A stretch of DNA of 64,000 nucleotides from Chromobotia macracanthus (GCA_036877525.1 JAZGTH010000008.1:9718501-9782500), one strand, 5' to 3'. Counted from the stretch's first letter, positions 11,238 through 25,429 are shown. Translations and numbers: made by a program. Notes: generated by a model not told the origin, from the letters alone.

Positions 11238-13867
11238 CCCATTTTTCCCTTGGATCTCAGCATTCCATGATTAGATCAGGAACTATCCTAACTGATTTCC
11301 TCAAGTGAAGTTTATGGGTTTTTATAATATTTGATTCATTTTTAAAACATTTCTTAATGGGTTTATCAACATTGGGACCAATGTCTGGGTATATGTTTGA
11401 AGAGCCTGAAGAGAATACGGTGAATATAAAGTTACAATTATGAGATTTTATTGAAATTATAAAAACAAATTTTGTACTTTTAGTTAAACGTAAGCTCACA
11501 CAATTAGGTTTAGAGAATATTCAAAGTTTGCAAAGTCATAAGAAATTTCGCTTTCCTCCTGTATGTTTTGATGTTCAACAGCCCCTTTCACACATACAAC
11601 CCTTAGCAGAAATTAACCAGGTAATTTTCCATTAACAATCATGTTCGAACAGTTTTCAAAACACTGGTAAATTAGTCCCAACAAAATGAGAGGTTGTAAC
11701 ATTACCAGTAAATTATTGTTTTTGTGCTCGTGTAAACAAAGCAGTTAGATTACTGGAATGAACATATACTGTATAAAGTTAGAATGTGCTGAAAGTTACA
11801 AGTCAAGAGTCAATCACAAGGATCTGACGTACTGTGTTTTTTATTTGTTTTAAAATTTTAATATTAAAAAGCTAAGATTTTTTAAATGAAAACACCAAAA
11901 ACATTACAGACAATGTGCGTTCACACACATCCCCTGCCACGTTTGTAAACTAAAAACATTTCTGGCACAAATGACATCACTGGCATCTGCTGCTGATCTG
12001 TGGACAAAAGTGATTTTTTTGTGTGAATAGCTGATTTGGTACACTTACTGGAATGGACAATTTTACTGCAGTATAAGAGGTTGCATGCATGTAAGGGGCT
12101 GATGGTTGCAACAAAAGCCTGTCAGAGATCATGTAATTTTACTCTATTTGGTAGCATGCACACTGCTGTGTCAAAAAGACATAAGACAGTGTTTTGTAAT
12201 ACATCACCATAATAGCTTACATGCTTTGTGATGTTTGTTCAATGTACATATTTTCGTCTGGCAAATTGTTGGTTTTGTCTGCAGTAAGTCTCTTAAATTG
12301 TTCCCTGACGGACGTTAAAATGACATTCTGCTGATGTTTTTTTGCAACATTTGTGACAAACATCTTTGTTTAGATGTTTATCACATGTCAGAACTCAGTA
12401 ATTAAAATCTGATGCTTTCCAGAAGATACGCTTTCCTGCAACACGTGCAACTAATTTGGTACTTTGAAAATTGTGAAGTGTGAGCTTGGCCCTAGTTATG
12501 TTGAGTAAATAAGTGAAAATAACAAGAAAACTCTTTGGACCGCAGTCTGTGCTTATTGGAGACTGATTTGCGGCATAACATCAGACTCACAGAAATCACT
12601 TCAGTTGCCTGTGTTGCCATAATACCGTGGCTTACACATTGACACCTCAATGACCATTTTTTTCTATTTGTCCCAAATTTGAAATCAAATACAATCTACC
12701 TCACTGGTATGTGATGTCCTACTTAAAGAGTTTAGCTGACTCATCCCAGTCACCAACACAGACATTATTTTGATGTATGTACATTTCCCTATAGAAACCA
12801 GTTTAAAGTTATAAGCAAGTCACAATTTAGAGTAACTATTAGCTGTTGTTTTTTATGAAGGACTGTTTTCTTTTAGTAAAGTCATGTGTTTATCTTTTCA
12901 TCTATGGGCAAAACAAAAATGATTGTTTAAATTGGCTTAATTTCAAATTATACTGATTTATTTGAAACGTTCTGTATCCTGTTTGATCATTAGACCAAAT
13001 ATGTTTATAGGTTTTTTTATGGACTGCAGAGTCTGAATAACAGTTTAAAATGTGCAATTGTTGTGTTTATTTCTCTTGGAGTCTAAGAGTTTCTCACTGA
13101 ATGTAGACGACAATACATTCAATGTCGATGACAGAGATTTTTGTTTATTTTCTTTGTTTGCTGGAGTTTCTAATCACTTGAACCCAAATTCAAACATGCT
13201 GTAAAAAACAACATTGCAATGATCCTAAAAAAATATACAAAGGTCTAGAGACGAAGGAAAAATGCACAATAAAGAAAAAACGTGGGGAAAATCAGCTGTT
13301 GCATGTGTCATTTTGTCACTCGTTCACTGAAGTGGTTTTAGTAAAATACAAACAGCTCAGCCACAGTAAACGGCCCTCTGCGAGCGCTGCGGGAAAAGAA
13401 TATGGCTCTTTTGACTTTTTAGACATAAGTAATTGTGCTGATAATTCAGAAAAGAGCGTTACAAAACTACAGTCATCAAATTGCGAGGCCACGTAGAGGT
13501 TATTTTATCACAATCCAACCAGGGCTCTGATGTGTCTCCATAAAAACCACAGCAAATATGCAGTAAATACTGTGACAAATCTTATACATTAAAGTCAATA
13601 CCAGCTGTGTTTGAGTCTTTTATGTGACTAAAGCACACTGTTTCTGCACAATGGTGCCATTTGAGACAAATTTCAGTGATTGTCTCGGGTGTAACACTTT
13701 CCTTTGGGTTTTTAGAATGGTGGTGAGTAAATGAAGTCCTGTGATTAACATAACTTGAGAAGACTAACGTTTTCCGAAGATTTTTTTAAAAATTGTGTTA
13801 AATTAGGACTACAACTACCACACATATAAGTTTACATTGGAGGAGAATCAGACATGATTCTCTGAGA

Positions 13868-13950
13868 GAATCTGAGAATCAGACACAGTATCAACAGAGC
13901 CCTATTGGGGTTTACAACTTGACAAGCAACATTGTAAAGAACAGACGGAA
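13868..13950. repeat. Short direct repeat, copy 1 (partner at 14895-14985)
   Basis: AGAGCCCTATTGGGGTTTAC then CTTGACAAGCAAC recurs about 1 kb downstream as GGAGCCCTACAGGGGTTTAC then TTTGACAAGCAAC, in the same orientation. Origin unknown. Confidence 0.5.
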
Positions 13951-13968
13951 TCCCAGCTGACACTTTGG

Positions 13969-14246
13969 TTAAAGCTGCGATCCGTAACTTTCACATCTCT
14001 ATCACCATCTCTGTTTGAAACACAACATTGCAGGTTTCTTCACATACTTTCTTCGCATATGTTGAAGTCAAATAAAAAAATGAGACCCAGAACAGCTCAA
14101 ACTATAAATCATTACTATAAATGTACGGAGTAAATGAGTCAGGATATGGTTAGGAGACAGTTTGAACACGGATCTGTTATGTACTTGCTCAGTAACAGAT
14201 TTTGTTCATTTTTAACCAAAAAAGTTACAGATCACATATTTAAGTT
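13969..14246. mobile_element. GCTGCAATC-family MITE copy
   Basis: It begins TTAAAGCTGCGATCCGTAAC, includes CACCATCTCTGTTTGAAACA and a TTACAGATCACAT right end. About 280 bp, the compact form of the family. Confidence 0.65.
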
Positions 14247-14894
14247 GTAAAACTGGTCCTGCTTTCTTCCTTCACTTTTTTGACCTCTGTGGCAATCCCA
14301 TTCGAGTTCTTTCATTTATCATCATCCATGTGCCAGGGACACCCCCCACCCTCCTCCAAGGCTATTGGTTTTTATATCCATCATCTAATGCTGCTTATAT
14401 CACCCTGACATTCAAATGCCAGAGCTGTTCATTTCCATAGGAGAGAGTTAGTGTCCTTCTGGCCTTCACAAAGTGTTGATAAGGTGTAAGCCAGTGAGGG
14501 GAGGGGGGTGAATCCTGCACTGTTCGCGAGGAGGTTCTGCTCCCCAGAAACCACAATGAGTCGAGAGTGCTATAGCGAGAGGCAGTTACAGATGACCCTG
14601 AAGACGCTCTGACCGTATCATCAAAGCCTCTTTCGAGCTGCTTTGATTGACACAGAGAATCCATCAGAGGAAGTCTTTATCTGGCAGGGCTCGGAATGAG
14701 GGCACCGCCTGACAACTCCAAAGAGCATGGCACCATGGCTCTCCTTATCTGCCTCTCGCTTTCTCTCGTTGCTTATTTTTAAATGTGCGATTTTATCTCA
14801 TAGGGTTAAGTGCAGAATCCTGACCACACCCCCATTTACCCACCATCCCCCCCTTCAGGCACACGTGTTTTAATATGTGTAGCGCACACAGATC

Positions 14895-14985
14895 GGGAAT
14901 CATTTGAAAGGCAACCAGAGTATCAATGGAGCCCTACAGGGGTTTACAATTTGACAAGCAACCGTTTAGAAACAGAAGGCAACGT
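14895..14985. repeat. Short direct repeat, copy 2
   Basis: Same-orientation partner of 13868-13950, with a matching GAATCA-like upstream part and an AGAAACAGAAGG / AAGAACAGACGG downstream part. It lies close to the AACGTT-rich MITE at 15077. Confidence 0.5.
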
Positions 14986-15076
14986 TGAAGGACACACCCC
15001 CAACACGCACAGATTTTACTTGTTTCTTATATGTAATGCACAGATCAGGAATCAGTTGAATGCTAAATATTGTAAG

Positions 15077-15380
15077 GACCTAGCCAACAGGAAACATTCT
15101 CAGAAACATTCTTGCAGTAATGTTATTAGAACGTTTTTAACAGTATTTATCATATACCAAGAACGTTATTCTTACAGAACTAATAGAATGTTTAAAAAGT
15201 GTTACAGAATTAAAAACAAACATTTGAATAACATTCTTAAAAAAAGGCAAAAATGTTAAAACGTCTAAAAAAATTGGACATTTTGGATGCTCGTAGGATT
15301 TCAAAACAGCATTTTTAATGTTTTTGTTACTTAATGGAAGCATTAGGGAAATGTTCTTACAACCTAAAATTGTTAGCTGT
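15077..15380. mobile_element. AACGTT-rich MITE copy, reverse orientation
   Basis: It opens CCTAGCCAACAGGAAACATT and closes with AAAATTGTTAGCTG. The terminal GGGTA is decayed. Confidence 0.6.
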
Positions 15381-16110
15381 GGACACCGATACGCAGCAGC
15401 GCAGATGGTACGCACAGTGAGTTTAGCTGCAAGACATTGTCTGCAGAGCTGTCCCCGTGATCTCTCCGAGATGCCTGCTGTAAGGCATGCGTAACCAGGC
15501 TGAATAATTGAGGGAAGAGGGCTTTGGATGGACTTCGCTCACTCAGATCAAACCCAGAGCGCAGGGCCAGGCTGACAGCCACTGGCTTCTTCCATAAAAG
15601 AAGCACTGAGGCTGCAACACGATCCTAATGCTCTCTTTTCAAAACCCATATCCTTCTTTAACCCCTGCCACTCGGATGCTAACCTCTCACACAAAACTTG
15701 AGCAAGTGCACAGCCTTCAAGTCCAGTCTTAAACTGTCATGTATACCAGAAAACTGCCTCTACTGTTCTCAGATCAATCAACATGATCTATGGTTGTTAA
15801 ATATAGGCTTTGTATTGTGTTATTTAACATGCAATTTATTGGATTCCAACTAGTTTTGTTCATATGTCAGATGATCTTGTAATGGACTGACCACAGATGA
15901 TTTAATCCATGTTTGATTGTATTAGTAATTATATTAGGTCCTGGAAGAGGGAGTGGTGGCGGACTCAGTTCGTGCAACAAAAGGTCATGGAACATACGTA
16001 AAATATTTTGAACAAATGCATTGACACAGTATTACTACCACACACAAGTTCCCAGAGAAGTTGGATTAGGATAATGAATGTATAAATAATTTTCATTCAG
16101 CTATAAGGTA

Positions 16111-16111
<1 letters not shown>

Positions 16112-16188
<77 letters not shown>

Positions 16189-16189
16189 T
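16112..16189. repeat. Compound (AT)n(GT)n microsatellite
   Basis: An AT dinucleotide run changes through TATGTATG into a GT dinucleotide run ending near 16189; no genes within 4 kb. Confidence 0.95.
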
Positions 16190-16761
16190 TATATAAAGAA
16201 CTGTAAACTGGCCTTCGTCATTCAATATCTATGCTGTCACATATCCTTTTCTCTTAGGAATTTCCGGCTTTCTGCAAAGCCACAGAGGTGAATTTTGCCC
16301 GAGTCTGTAAATTAATTGGGAATGGGAAAGCGTTCTGCTTGGCCTCTCTCACATATTGCTTTGGTTTGTTCTTTATAGCAGCCCGGCGTAATGAGAATAA
16401 TGAGAAGAAATGGCCACAAATGAATCCACAGATGAAAAGACATAAAAAGAATTCAGCAAAACACTTCGGCCCATTCCAAAAGCAAATTGTTAAGTCTGAC
16501 TTTATGTTTTTCAAAGAAACCCAAATTAGTTGCGGCTTATTTGTTTGTGTAATACAGTGTTACAAGTTAAGGATGAATTAACACTTTTTTAAGAAAAACG
16601 CGTAAAGAGAAACCTTCACCATTCTGCACAACCTTCTCAGACTTCTGCATGAAAAAACTGTGTGTGAGGTTCTTGTGAGCTTTGTGTAAATGCTTTCCCA
16701 CTGATTGGACCTCATATTTTTTGCAGAACAATTCTGCAGGAAATGTTATCTTTCTTCAGAT

Positions 16762-17112
16762 ACAGTCATGGCCAAACATTTCTTATTGAATATTGACTTT
16801 CCTGTCCTGTCTTGATAGAACTTTCACTGCAATTTGCGACACTCAGACGGGGTAATGGAAAATTACAGGACAGCTGTTAATCATTAGCATACCACACAAA
16901 CACTTTGTGTCACAAGACAACATTTTCCATGAGGGAAGAAACTTTTGGTTGTTAGCATGGCTCTTCATTCTTTTCAACATTTCTTCTGTTTTTGGCTTGT
17001 GAATTACAGTATAAAGACTCAAACACAGGTGATGAATTTCTGAAAATATTTACCCATGTCTTTTTAAAGGCCTGAATTTGGCTATGGTGATTGTTTTTGG
17101 CCAAGACAGTAC
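16762..17112. mobile_element. MITE with CAGTCATGGCCAAA inverted ends
   Basis: TACAGTCATGGCCAAACATT at the left and TTTTTGGCCAAGACAGTA at the right are inverted repeats flanked by TA, suggesting a Tc1/mariner-type non-autonomous element of about 350 bp. Confidence 0.6.
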
Positions 17113-17399
17113 AATAATGTTACTCTAATCAAGGACAATAGATTGTCAACAGTCAAAACAGATTACATGCAGACTGATAAAACATCGGGAACAGTCCGAA
17201 AGCGTGAGATAGACTAAAAGACCAGAGTTTGCTGTGAAACAACCTCTAGACGTTCAGTTCGCACCACACCCTACCCTGATGAAAAACAAATGTTAAAAAC
17301 TCAGTGATATCTAATACAACGTTCATTAATCGCTCCCATAGTTCTCCAGTAACAACACATCTCCTCTGAAGCTTATAGACAGCATCCATTTAAAGTTCC

Positions 17400-17597
17400 T
17401 ACACTGTAAAAACTTTGCTGCCTTAAATCTTTAAGTTTAATCAACTTGTAATTTCAACCTAATGTTTTAAATCTTGACTGGTATAACTTAAAAAAATAGA
17501 AATTTTCCAACTATTTCTTATAAGTTACCTCAACTCAACACCTGTCAAGATTACAAAGAGTTTACACTGTTTTTTTTTTTTTTTTTACAGTGTACAA
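17400..17597. mobile_element. MITE with ACACTGTAAAAA inverted ends
   Basis: It begins ACACTGTAAAAACTTTG and ends in a poly-T run followed by TTTTTTACAGTGTA. About 195 bp; such elements are abundant in teleosts. Confidence 0.6.
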
Positions 17598-18079
17598 ACA
17601 TTATACATGTAGTAAACAGCTTTATTCAACTTCACAGCCCTTTCTGGGAAATAAAAGCTAAACACACAGGACATGTCAGAATCCCATGGTTTGGTTTAGA
17701 CAAAGACGTCATAGTGTTGTTTGTGGTGGCCATAATATTTAGTTTCTGGCTCTATAACAACACAAATTCTATTTATATCTCGGAATTTCAACTTACATAA
17801 AGAGGAATGGGACTTTGGGACTTTTCAGAGGAAAGCCATTATCCACACACTGGTTAACAGTTAAACATTAATACTTTTTGCGACAGGTTGAACATACGAT
17901 GAGCCCCTTTTTTAATAACAGGTTAAAGTTTAATATTTCATGTTCTTTACCTCATTTGCTCACCATCTGTGAACGTATTATAACAAAACAACTGCTTAGA
18001 AATGGTACGTAATGTAAAATGCGCAAAAGAAATCAATGTCAATACACCTTTAGACATTTACATCACTGATTTTTTGGTT

Positions 18080-18275
18080 TGAATAAACCCATTATAGTAA
18101 AAATGTATTAACCATGTTTTCTGGGGAACTGATTACCATTTAACCACTACTACAAATACCATTCTTAAACTATGGTAACCATAAAAAAGCTCATTTGTGG
18201 TTACCATGGTTTAACCATAATAACCATTTTTTTTGGTGTAAACTACAGTTAAACTATAGTAATTTTCACAAGGGC
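18080..18275. repeat. TAACCATGGT-type palindromic interspersed repeat
   Basis: Successive ACCATGGTTT, TATGGTAACCATA, GGTTACCATGGTTTAACCAT and AACTATAGTAA motifs form a compact imperfect palindrome with no coding content. Confidence 0.5.
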
Positions 18276-19898
18276 ATTGCTGTTTAAAATAGCTGTACTA
18301 TGAAAAGCTCTTTACAAATAAATTTGACTTGACTATAAACTGCCACCTATATTTTCATGTTTGGATAATGGGTGAGTTTACTCTGCTTAAACCCCAAGAA
18401 TCTTTCTCTCACCAGTCACCATTAGCTCAAAACAGCTGCAAGCTCACTACCCAAACACAACTACACAACACAAAATGGCAAGTCTCTCTCTCCTAAACAA
18501 TTTATCTACCAAAGAAACTGGGGGCCTTGACATTGCCTTCCAAAGACATGCCTGGAAGACCGCAGCATCCACCATCTCACATCTTTCACATCAGTGCATC
18601 ATGCACAGTTACTCATCAGACCTCAACGGAGATCTACGGCCAGATCATATAGTTACATTATCATTGAGTTCTTTGTTATCTTGTTTTAAAAATCAAAGAC
18701 AAGCATTCAATCTGTCACATGGATAAACTTGAATGGGCAGCTGAATGCATGTGGAAAACTATCTAAAAGAGAGAGAGGGCATTGCACCTTTCATCAATGC
18801 AGTGCATAAAAGGTTCTGATCATTTATTTTCTTTTTCAACAGATGGTAAAATGATTTGCTCAACCTTCAGAAAATGTTGGTTTAGTATATGGTCAAGGTA
18901 TATATGATATAGTATAAGATATAGCTTCTTTTTAGTTAACGTTTTGTCATTTTCAATTCATTTTTTTATATTTGTCTTTTATATTAATTTACCAAAAGTG
19001 TTTACACAACAACAGCGTACTAAAAAAGGAAACGTTTTTGCTTCACGTTTTTCGCGTAGAGAAGACAATGCTGTCATCTTTCATACCTATGAAATGATAG
19101 ATATATTTATATATAGCATATTCAGCCCCTCAAAATGCCACTATGCATAAATGAATTTGTAAATGAACGTATGGGTAGGGCAGATTTGTGCTCTGTTCTA
19201 TAAAAGTATGTTTACATGATTAGATGGAACAGATTAGACATTTATAGAAATAAAGTCGTGCTTTAGTAAGCTGGTGCACAAAACCGGGCCAAAGAAAACA
19301 GTCTATGGTATGGAGTCAGGGTTTGTGTAATCTCCATCACAACATTCTTTCATAGAACATTCAATATAAACGCCATTCTTCATTAGCTGACAGTAAATCA
19401 TAATGGAGTATGCATGCCAAAATCCTCTTAAAATGGAGTCATGTCTTTTCGTCTCAAATGCATTGCATAATTTTGTTAACATCCAATTAACCCGTTTGGT
19501 GAACCTGAATGATGGCCATTGAAGGACTGCCACACAACATAATGTACCCAATAAAAGAGGACATTAGGCCAGACTTCATTATGGTATCATTATACGAGAG
19601 CAGCAGGCTGCCATACGTGTTACTGCTCAGCTGTAGCATGTCTTTGCAGGCATGGTAGTTTTACTATCTCGAATGCCTCTGGAACACTGAGTTTCCATGA
19701 ATTAACATGCAACTGAGAGGCCGTTCAAATCATGCACTGTGCAGTTACAATAGCAGCATTATTTAACAGTGCGAATGAATGGTCAGTCACAATGGACGCT
19801 AATGACAAACTAGAGGTTAGACACATATCCCATGGACTTCTGCTCAAAAAACTGCAGTTTCCACATCTAACACGAGGGTACAGACAGATCAGTAAGTG

Positions 19899-20240
19899 TA
19901 CCCAGCTAACAGGAAACGTTCTCAGAACATTGGCTAATGTTCTCCAAAAATTCTCTCGATGTTATCAAAAACGTTCTTGTAGTAACGTAACTAGAACCTT
20001 TTTTTACATTTTATCATAAATCAAAAACGTTATTCTGAAGTTGTTAGTGGAACGTTTTAAAGCTACAGAATTTAAAGTTTGAACAATGTTCTTAAAACCA
20101 AACAGTAATGTTATTTCAACATCTAAAAAACTGGACGTTTAGAATGTTCCTAGAACCTTCAAAATAACGTTTTAACGTTTATACTACACAATGAAAATGT
20201 TAAGGAACAGTTCTGACAGCCTAAAATTGTTCGCTGTGTA
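19899..20240. mobile_element. AACGTT-rich MITE copy, reverse orientation
   Basis: One of the longest copies: TACCCAGCTAACAGGAAACG at the left, AAATTGTTCGCTGTGTA at the right. AACGTT or ACGTT hexamers recur throughout. Confidence 0.7.
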
Positions 20241-21219
20241 GGAACAAAATACAACTAAAGCGTGATAATTCAGAGCATAACACAACCTTACATCCCTTTA
20301 TTCTCACATTTACAGTAAATCCAGGCCAAAAAACAATTCTGATGAATCCTTGAAAACCTCGCCAATTCTTAGAAAGTTTGTAGCGCAGCTGCCTTAGACA
20401 TTCCAAGGACATTCACTTTTAGTGTCTCTGTATTCCCAGCTATAATGTGCGCCTTGAAAAAGTCCTTCAGTAAATCAGCTGATAATTAACAGTCTCTAAT
20501 CCCCTCTGCACTACCAAACTCTTCCATCTGTCCATGAAATGGGATTATTAGTGGAACTCCGGAGAGCAACATCTTACTGGAAGGAACTCAGGTGGACCAG
20601 GTGGATTTCAGGCCCAGAAAACTGAAAAATAAAGAGCTTAAACAAACAAACAAAGTCTCACATATTTATGGTGGACACTGCTGAGAGTGCTCAGTGTTCC
20701 CGTAAGTTTTCCAACAGCCAATTAAACAGAACTTCACTTTGAACTGATTGAGGTTGTCCTGTATCCACACAGGAAATAGGATGGCACAACGTGAGCCTTC
20801 TAGTCTTTGAGCATCCAGCAAGAATGAATTCTCTCCTGTTAAAAATGTCCTCTGCTGTGAAGCACACAGACTGAGCTGTAAGTTTTTTAAGGGAAACTGT
20901 GTAACTTGTTTAAACGGTTGTTTATTCACTTGTGTTTTTTCCTCAGTAGGTACATTAATGGCACCTTTTTGTCTAATATTTACAGAGAGCATGCCTGGCA
21001 GAAAATGAGAGTCATCTCAGTTCAACACAATATACCAATTGCCGCACAACACACTTATCTCAACACAGTATTCAACACATTACTGCAGTGTCTGTGAAAC
21101 TGAAAGAGTCTACAATAACCAAACAAATCTATATGTTAGCATATACATTTATCTTCATAGCTATGGCCCGGCTGGCAAATGACCCCTTGGAAGTCTGTGA
21201 TATAAAATCTTTTGCCATA

Positions 21220-21493
21220 AGTTTCCCTAACATTTACATTTACAAATAACAAAAACGTTAGACAAGGTTACTTTGAATGTTCTACTTTTTTTAGACATGG
21301 TATTAATGTTATTGCTTGGTTATAAGAATGTTATTCAAACTTTTTTATTCTGCAACATTCCACTAACAAGTTTTTGATATTATATATAATGTTAAAGAAA
21401 CATTGTATTAACGTAACGTAACGTTTTTGATAACGTTGAGAACACTTTTAGAGAATGTTAGCCAACGTTCTGATAACAATTCCTGTTCACCGA
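21220..21493. mobile_element. AACGTT-rich MITE copy, forward orientation, ends decayed
   Basis: It runs from TTTCCCTAACATTTACA through TTATTGCTTGGTTATAAG to GTTCTGATAACAATTCCTGT. Terminal CAGCTGGGTA motifs are no longer clear. Confidence 0.55.
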
Positions 21494-24118
21494 GAAGCCA
21501 TAAATGCTTTGTAACTAATCACTCAGAAAACAGCAACATGACAATGCTGATTGACTGATGGCACCCCTAGAACACACAGTCCAAAGCTGTAATGTAAAAG
21601 GCAGCAGACAAGGAAAAATGTAAGTGCATTTTATGGTTTCAAGAGCCCTGCAAAAATAATCAGGCACTGGCAAAACAACAAACTTTGAATGGCCTTCAGC
21701 AGAGAACCACACTTTTAGACCGATGGCCTTTTAATGTGGGCTTATCGCTTGTGGCTAGTTATCACAAAAATATCAATAAACATTGAAGATATGCTGCTTT
21801 ATTGTGTTGGGCATCATTATGACACAGGGAAACAACTAAGCACAAGGTAAATCCAAGACAATATATACCTCCCTACACACCTCTTTCAAACACATAATAG
21901 CGATGTCATTTCCAGAAAAATGCCATGTTTCCGAATGACTGACTGTTTGAATGGCTCGGTTGGAAAAATATATTGAAGGATTTGTGTGGGAAGGGAACAC
22001 ATCAATCTACTGAACTGTATAATACCTCACACACACACACGAGAAGTTGAATCTAAAGAGCTTAACAAATACAGCACAACAAATAATGACAAGGCACACA
22101 AGAATAAAAGCAATAAAATATAAAATATAGAGGTCAAAGGAGGGAACAAAAGAAGACTAAACGCGTTGCATTTGTCAGCACTGCCATCAGCAAATATCCA
22201 GAGTGAATACGGCTCAGCTGTCACCATCCACGTCCACGAATAGTCACTGTACATAAAACATAAAACAGAAGCGTATGGTACAGGATGAGGTTTTCCAAAC
22301 AGATTGTGAATTCTTTGGAATTTTGTTTTCTTGGGATGTGATGCATGTTAACACCCTGACATTTTTCCTGTTTTTAAGTTCTTATTGTTTTTTAACAATA
22401 TTTTGCCTTTCCTTCATTTAGTTTGTATGCGCACATTGTTCCGTGTTAGATTATTCCAGGGAGCCAAGATCACAGCGGGTCAAACGAACCAAGTTTCTGA
22501 ACGGCTCAAAGGAAGCTCTTTTCTAAATACACCACCCACTGAGACGGACACAGCAAGGCTGAGCTATGGTACACAGTTGTGTATTTGGAGAAAATGTGCA
22601 TGCAGAGAGACAGAAAGTGAGTTTCAGTCTTAATGTAATAAGATGTCCTCGAGTAACCTTGTCAAAAAGACCTGTGCTGCTGGTCATCTGCATATGTTGT
22701 TTGGGATGCTGATGTGCCCTGATGTGCCCATTAGTTAAGGCTTCTTAACTAGCTTAACTAGAAAGACTTGGTTAACCATCTTGACAATAAAGGTCACGAA
22801 TATATTTAAACAGCATTACAATGAAATAGGAGTAACAACATGACAACATGACTGTAATGGTGTGTGTATTGTTATTCAGAATTGTGATAAATTGCAATGG
22901 TTCATGCTTCCTGCAGCTATATTCTTTTTTATGAATATGGATTTAGGAATAAAAATCATCAAGTATGCACCGAGCTAAAGCTGGAGAAAACTTAATCTTC
23001 AGACAGACTTGGTATGAATCATAGAAAATCTTCTCTCCATAACATTTTGTTATAAAAAACGGTAACGAAAAATACAGATTCCTAAATATTCTTGAGAATT
23101 GTTACAGTGTTGTGGGGCAAAATATCACAATATTGTGAAATCAGTTCATTTCTTTCTAAATGAATGTTCTGGTCCACTACCTAGACCAGCGCAAACCCAG
23201 CATAAACCAGTCTAAATCTGTGCTGGTCCAAGCTGGTCTTCTCAGTAGGGAATAAGAGTTAAGAATGTCTTCCAAGGGTTCTGCTCCCATCTGGAAACGC
23301 ATTTCATACATTCCTTTGGGCCAACATCAAGTGAAATCCTGAAAAGCATTTGATTACAAGCAAAAATGTCAAATAACCCTCTCCTTTCTGATCCCGGGGG
23401 CAGAGATCAGTTGCCTGCATATGTTGAATGTGAAAACATAATGAAAAAATGAACAAATACAAACAGCCCAGTCTCAGCTCCCTACGCAAACATCACTTTG
23501 ATATTCTTGCATAACTGCTTCTCAAAACAACCCTTTCCCTTTTGGTATTCTATGTGGGATTGCCTGATTCACACTCATTTTATGCTTGTGAAGATGGGAA
23601 AATCATGCATGATGCTTTTGGACAGGAAATGGAGGTTTTCTGGTTTGAATTGTAGACCGCACACACTGATATCACAGGTTATTATCAGGTCAACGCACAA
23701 ATCAAGCCGGACTTTAACAAACGCATGTTCACTCTTCAGAAAATGTAATATCTTCCTGAGCACAGAGTTCTTATTAGTCTATTACGAAGCGTGCGATGCA
23801 GACAAATGCATTTCAGTAAATATAAATCAGAACAGGAAGCAGATCCTCAAGCACACACAAACTCATGCACTTACACAGACTTTCCCCAAAGAGCTGGATC
23901 TCGGTCAAGCCGAGTATTGTGTTCATAACCTCCAGCTGAAATATCCAGCTGCTATACGCAGAACACAGCGCTGGCTCTAAACAAACGCTACTTTAAATAT
24001 AAAGCCATGTTATGGCTTCATATTTCAACAATATTGATCAACAATATTGAACACCTGTTTCTCATATTCCACACTGATGAGAAATCAACACAGACCAAAA
24101 GATTATTTGAGACAGTGC

Positions 24119-24131
24119 TGCCCTCTGGTGA
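24119..24131 (-). promoter_or_regulatory. CTCF-like motif, minus orientation
   Basis: TGCCCTCTGGTGA matches 12 of 13 positions of the reverse-complement CTCF consensus YGCCMYCTRSTGG. Confidence 0.35.
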
Positions 24132-24443
24132 AATAAAACGATATAGGCCTATACTGTGTGAGCTTCAGAAAACAGACCAATTCAAATCTGTATTGTTTAT
24201 TGAGAATAACTCGAGAATAAATATTATTAAAATCAAATACTCATAATATTATTATGTTTTTCAAATCTTTTATGAATCATTTGTACAATTATAGTTAAAG
24301 AGAAATTAGAAATCTGATTGTCTTTTTAAAACATGTTTAAAAGGGCCATAAATAATATACTACAAGCAATTCTTAATAAAACTAAAAAAAATTATTTGCA
24401 CAGAAATTGCAGACATAAATTATTGTCTGAGTATACATTCACT

Positions 24444-24456
24444 TCACTAGGGGGCA
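24444..24456 (+). promoter_or_regulatory. CTCF-like motif, plus orientation
   Basis: TCACTAGGGGGCA matches 12 of 13 positions of CCASYAGRKGGCR. It lies 325 bp from the minus-oriented motif at 24119. Confidence 0.4.
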
Positions 24457-25093
24457 GTATCTCCATTCAAAGTTTACAGCCTGTTTCCCATCACTTCTGT
24501 ATGTACAATGTGACCAAAACAGCTTATGAAACACACAGTTTTCTTTAACTTTGTTAAAGAAAGTTATTTTAACTGACAATGTAATAGTTTTAGTACTTTT
24601 ACGGTTATACAGCTGTAGCATGATCACACAAAACGTGAATGATGATTCCTCGCATGAAGACGTGAACTTGGGCCTCCGAGTGGAGGGTATCAGATGACGG
24701 TACGATCACAAACAGCCTGTACAGGCAGTGTTGGTGCAGATCTCACGGGGGTCTGTCGGTGTGAAGATTTGAACTGTTGACAGAATCAAGAAAAGGTCAA
24801 CCTCCTTTATCCAATTACCCAGTATTATGTTTGCTTAGAGAAATGTTACATATCCATTCGGGAAACTGCTGGAGTGCTCTCACGTTCAGCAAATACAACA
24901 ATCTAGTGTTAATAATGGAAGTAAAAGATATGACCCATTACAGAGAACAGAGCCTGTTTACAAAGAGGCGATTTTGCAACATATGTTTTGAGATTTGCCT
25001 CTCCAGAGGACAATATAGTCAGAGTTTGGTCTTTTATAAGCTCTAAAGCCTTAATAGAGTTCTCTCTATCTCAGATGTTTATCCTCATGTTGC

Positions 25094-25429
25094 TACCCAG
25101 CTAACAATTTTAGGTTGTAAGAATATTTCCCTAATGTTTCCATTAGGTAACAAAAATGTTAAAAAATGCATTTTGAATGTTACAAGAACGTTCAAAATGT
25201 TTAGTTTTTTAGACGTTGTTGATGTTATCGCTTGGATATCAGAACGTTATTCAAACGCTTATAATTCTGTAACATTTTTAAAACGTTTCACGAACAACTT
25301 ACGAATTACATTTTTGACATGATATATAATGTTTAAAATGCCCTACTAACATCACCGCAGAAATGTTTTTGATAACGCTGAAGGAACTTAATGTTAGCCA
25401 GTTCTAAGAACATTCTTTTTAGTTGGGTA
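25094..25429. mobile_element. AACGTT-rich MITE copy, near full length
   Basis: TACCCAGCTAACAATTTTAG at the left, TTTTTAGTTGGGTA at the right; about 336 bp. It serves as the best internal reference for the family in this window. Confidence 0.7.

Larger units (their letters stand above)
11238..24110. other. Gene-poor region downstream of alpi
   Basis: No supportable exon was found on either strand. Open frames here are short, AT-rich and without motifs. Contents are MITEs (13969, 15077, 16762, 17400, 19899, 21220), a palindromic repeat (18080), a short direct repeat pair and one compound microsatellite. A short GCTGGT-type repeat lies near 23165-23245. Unannotated stretches such as 12200-13800 show nothing I can name. 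Confidence 0.5.

Noticed and set aside
14810..15259. 149-codon plus-strand reading frame
   Set aside because: Its second half is translated MITE sequence (15077-15380) and the first half has no motif.
23498..23980. 160-codon plus-strand reading frame
   Set aside because: No recognisable family, no splice or promoter context, and overlapping open frames on the other strand.
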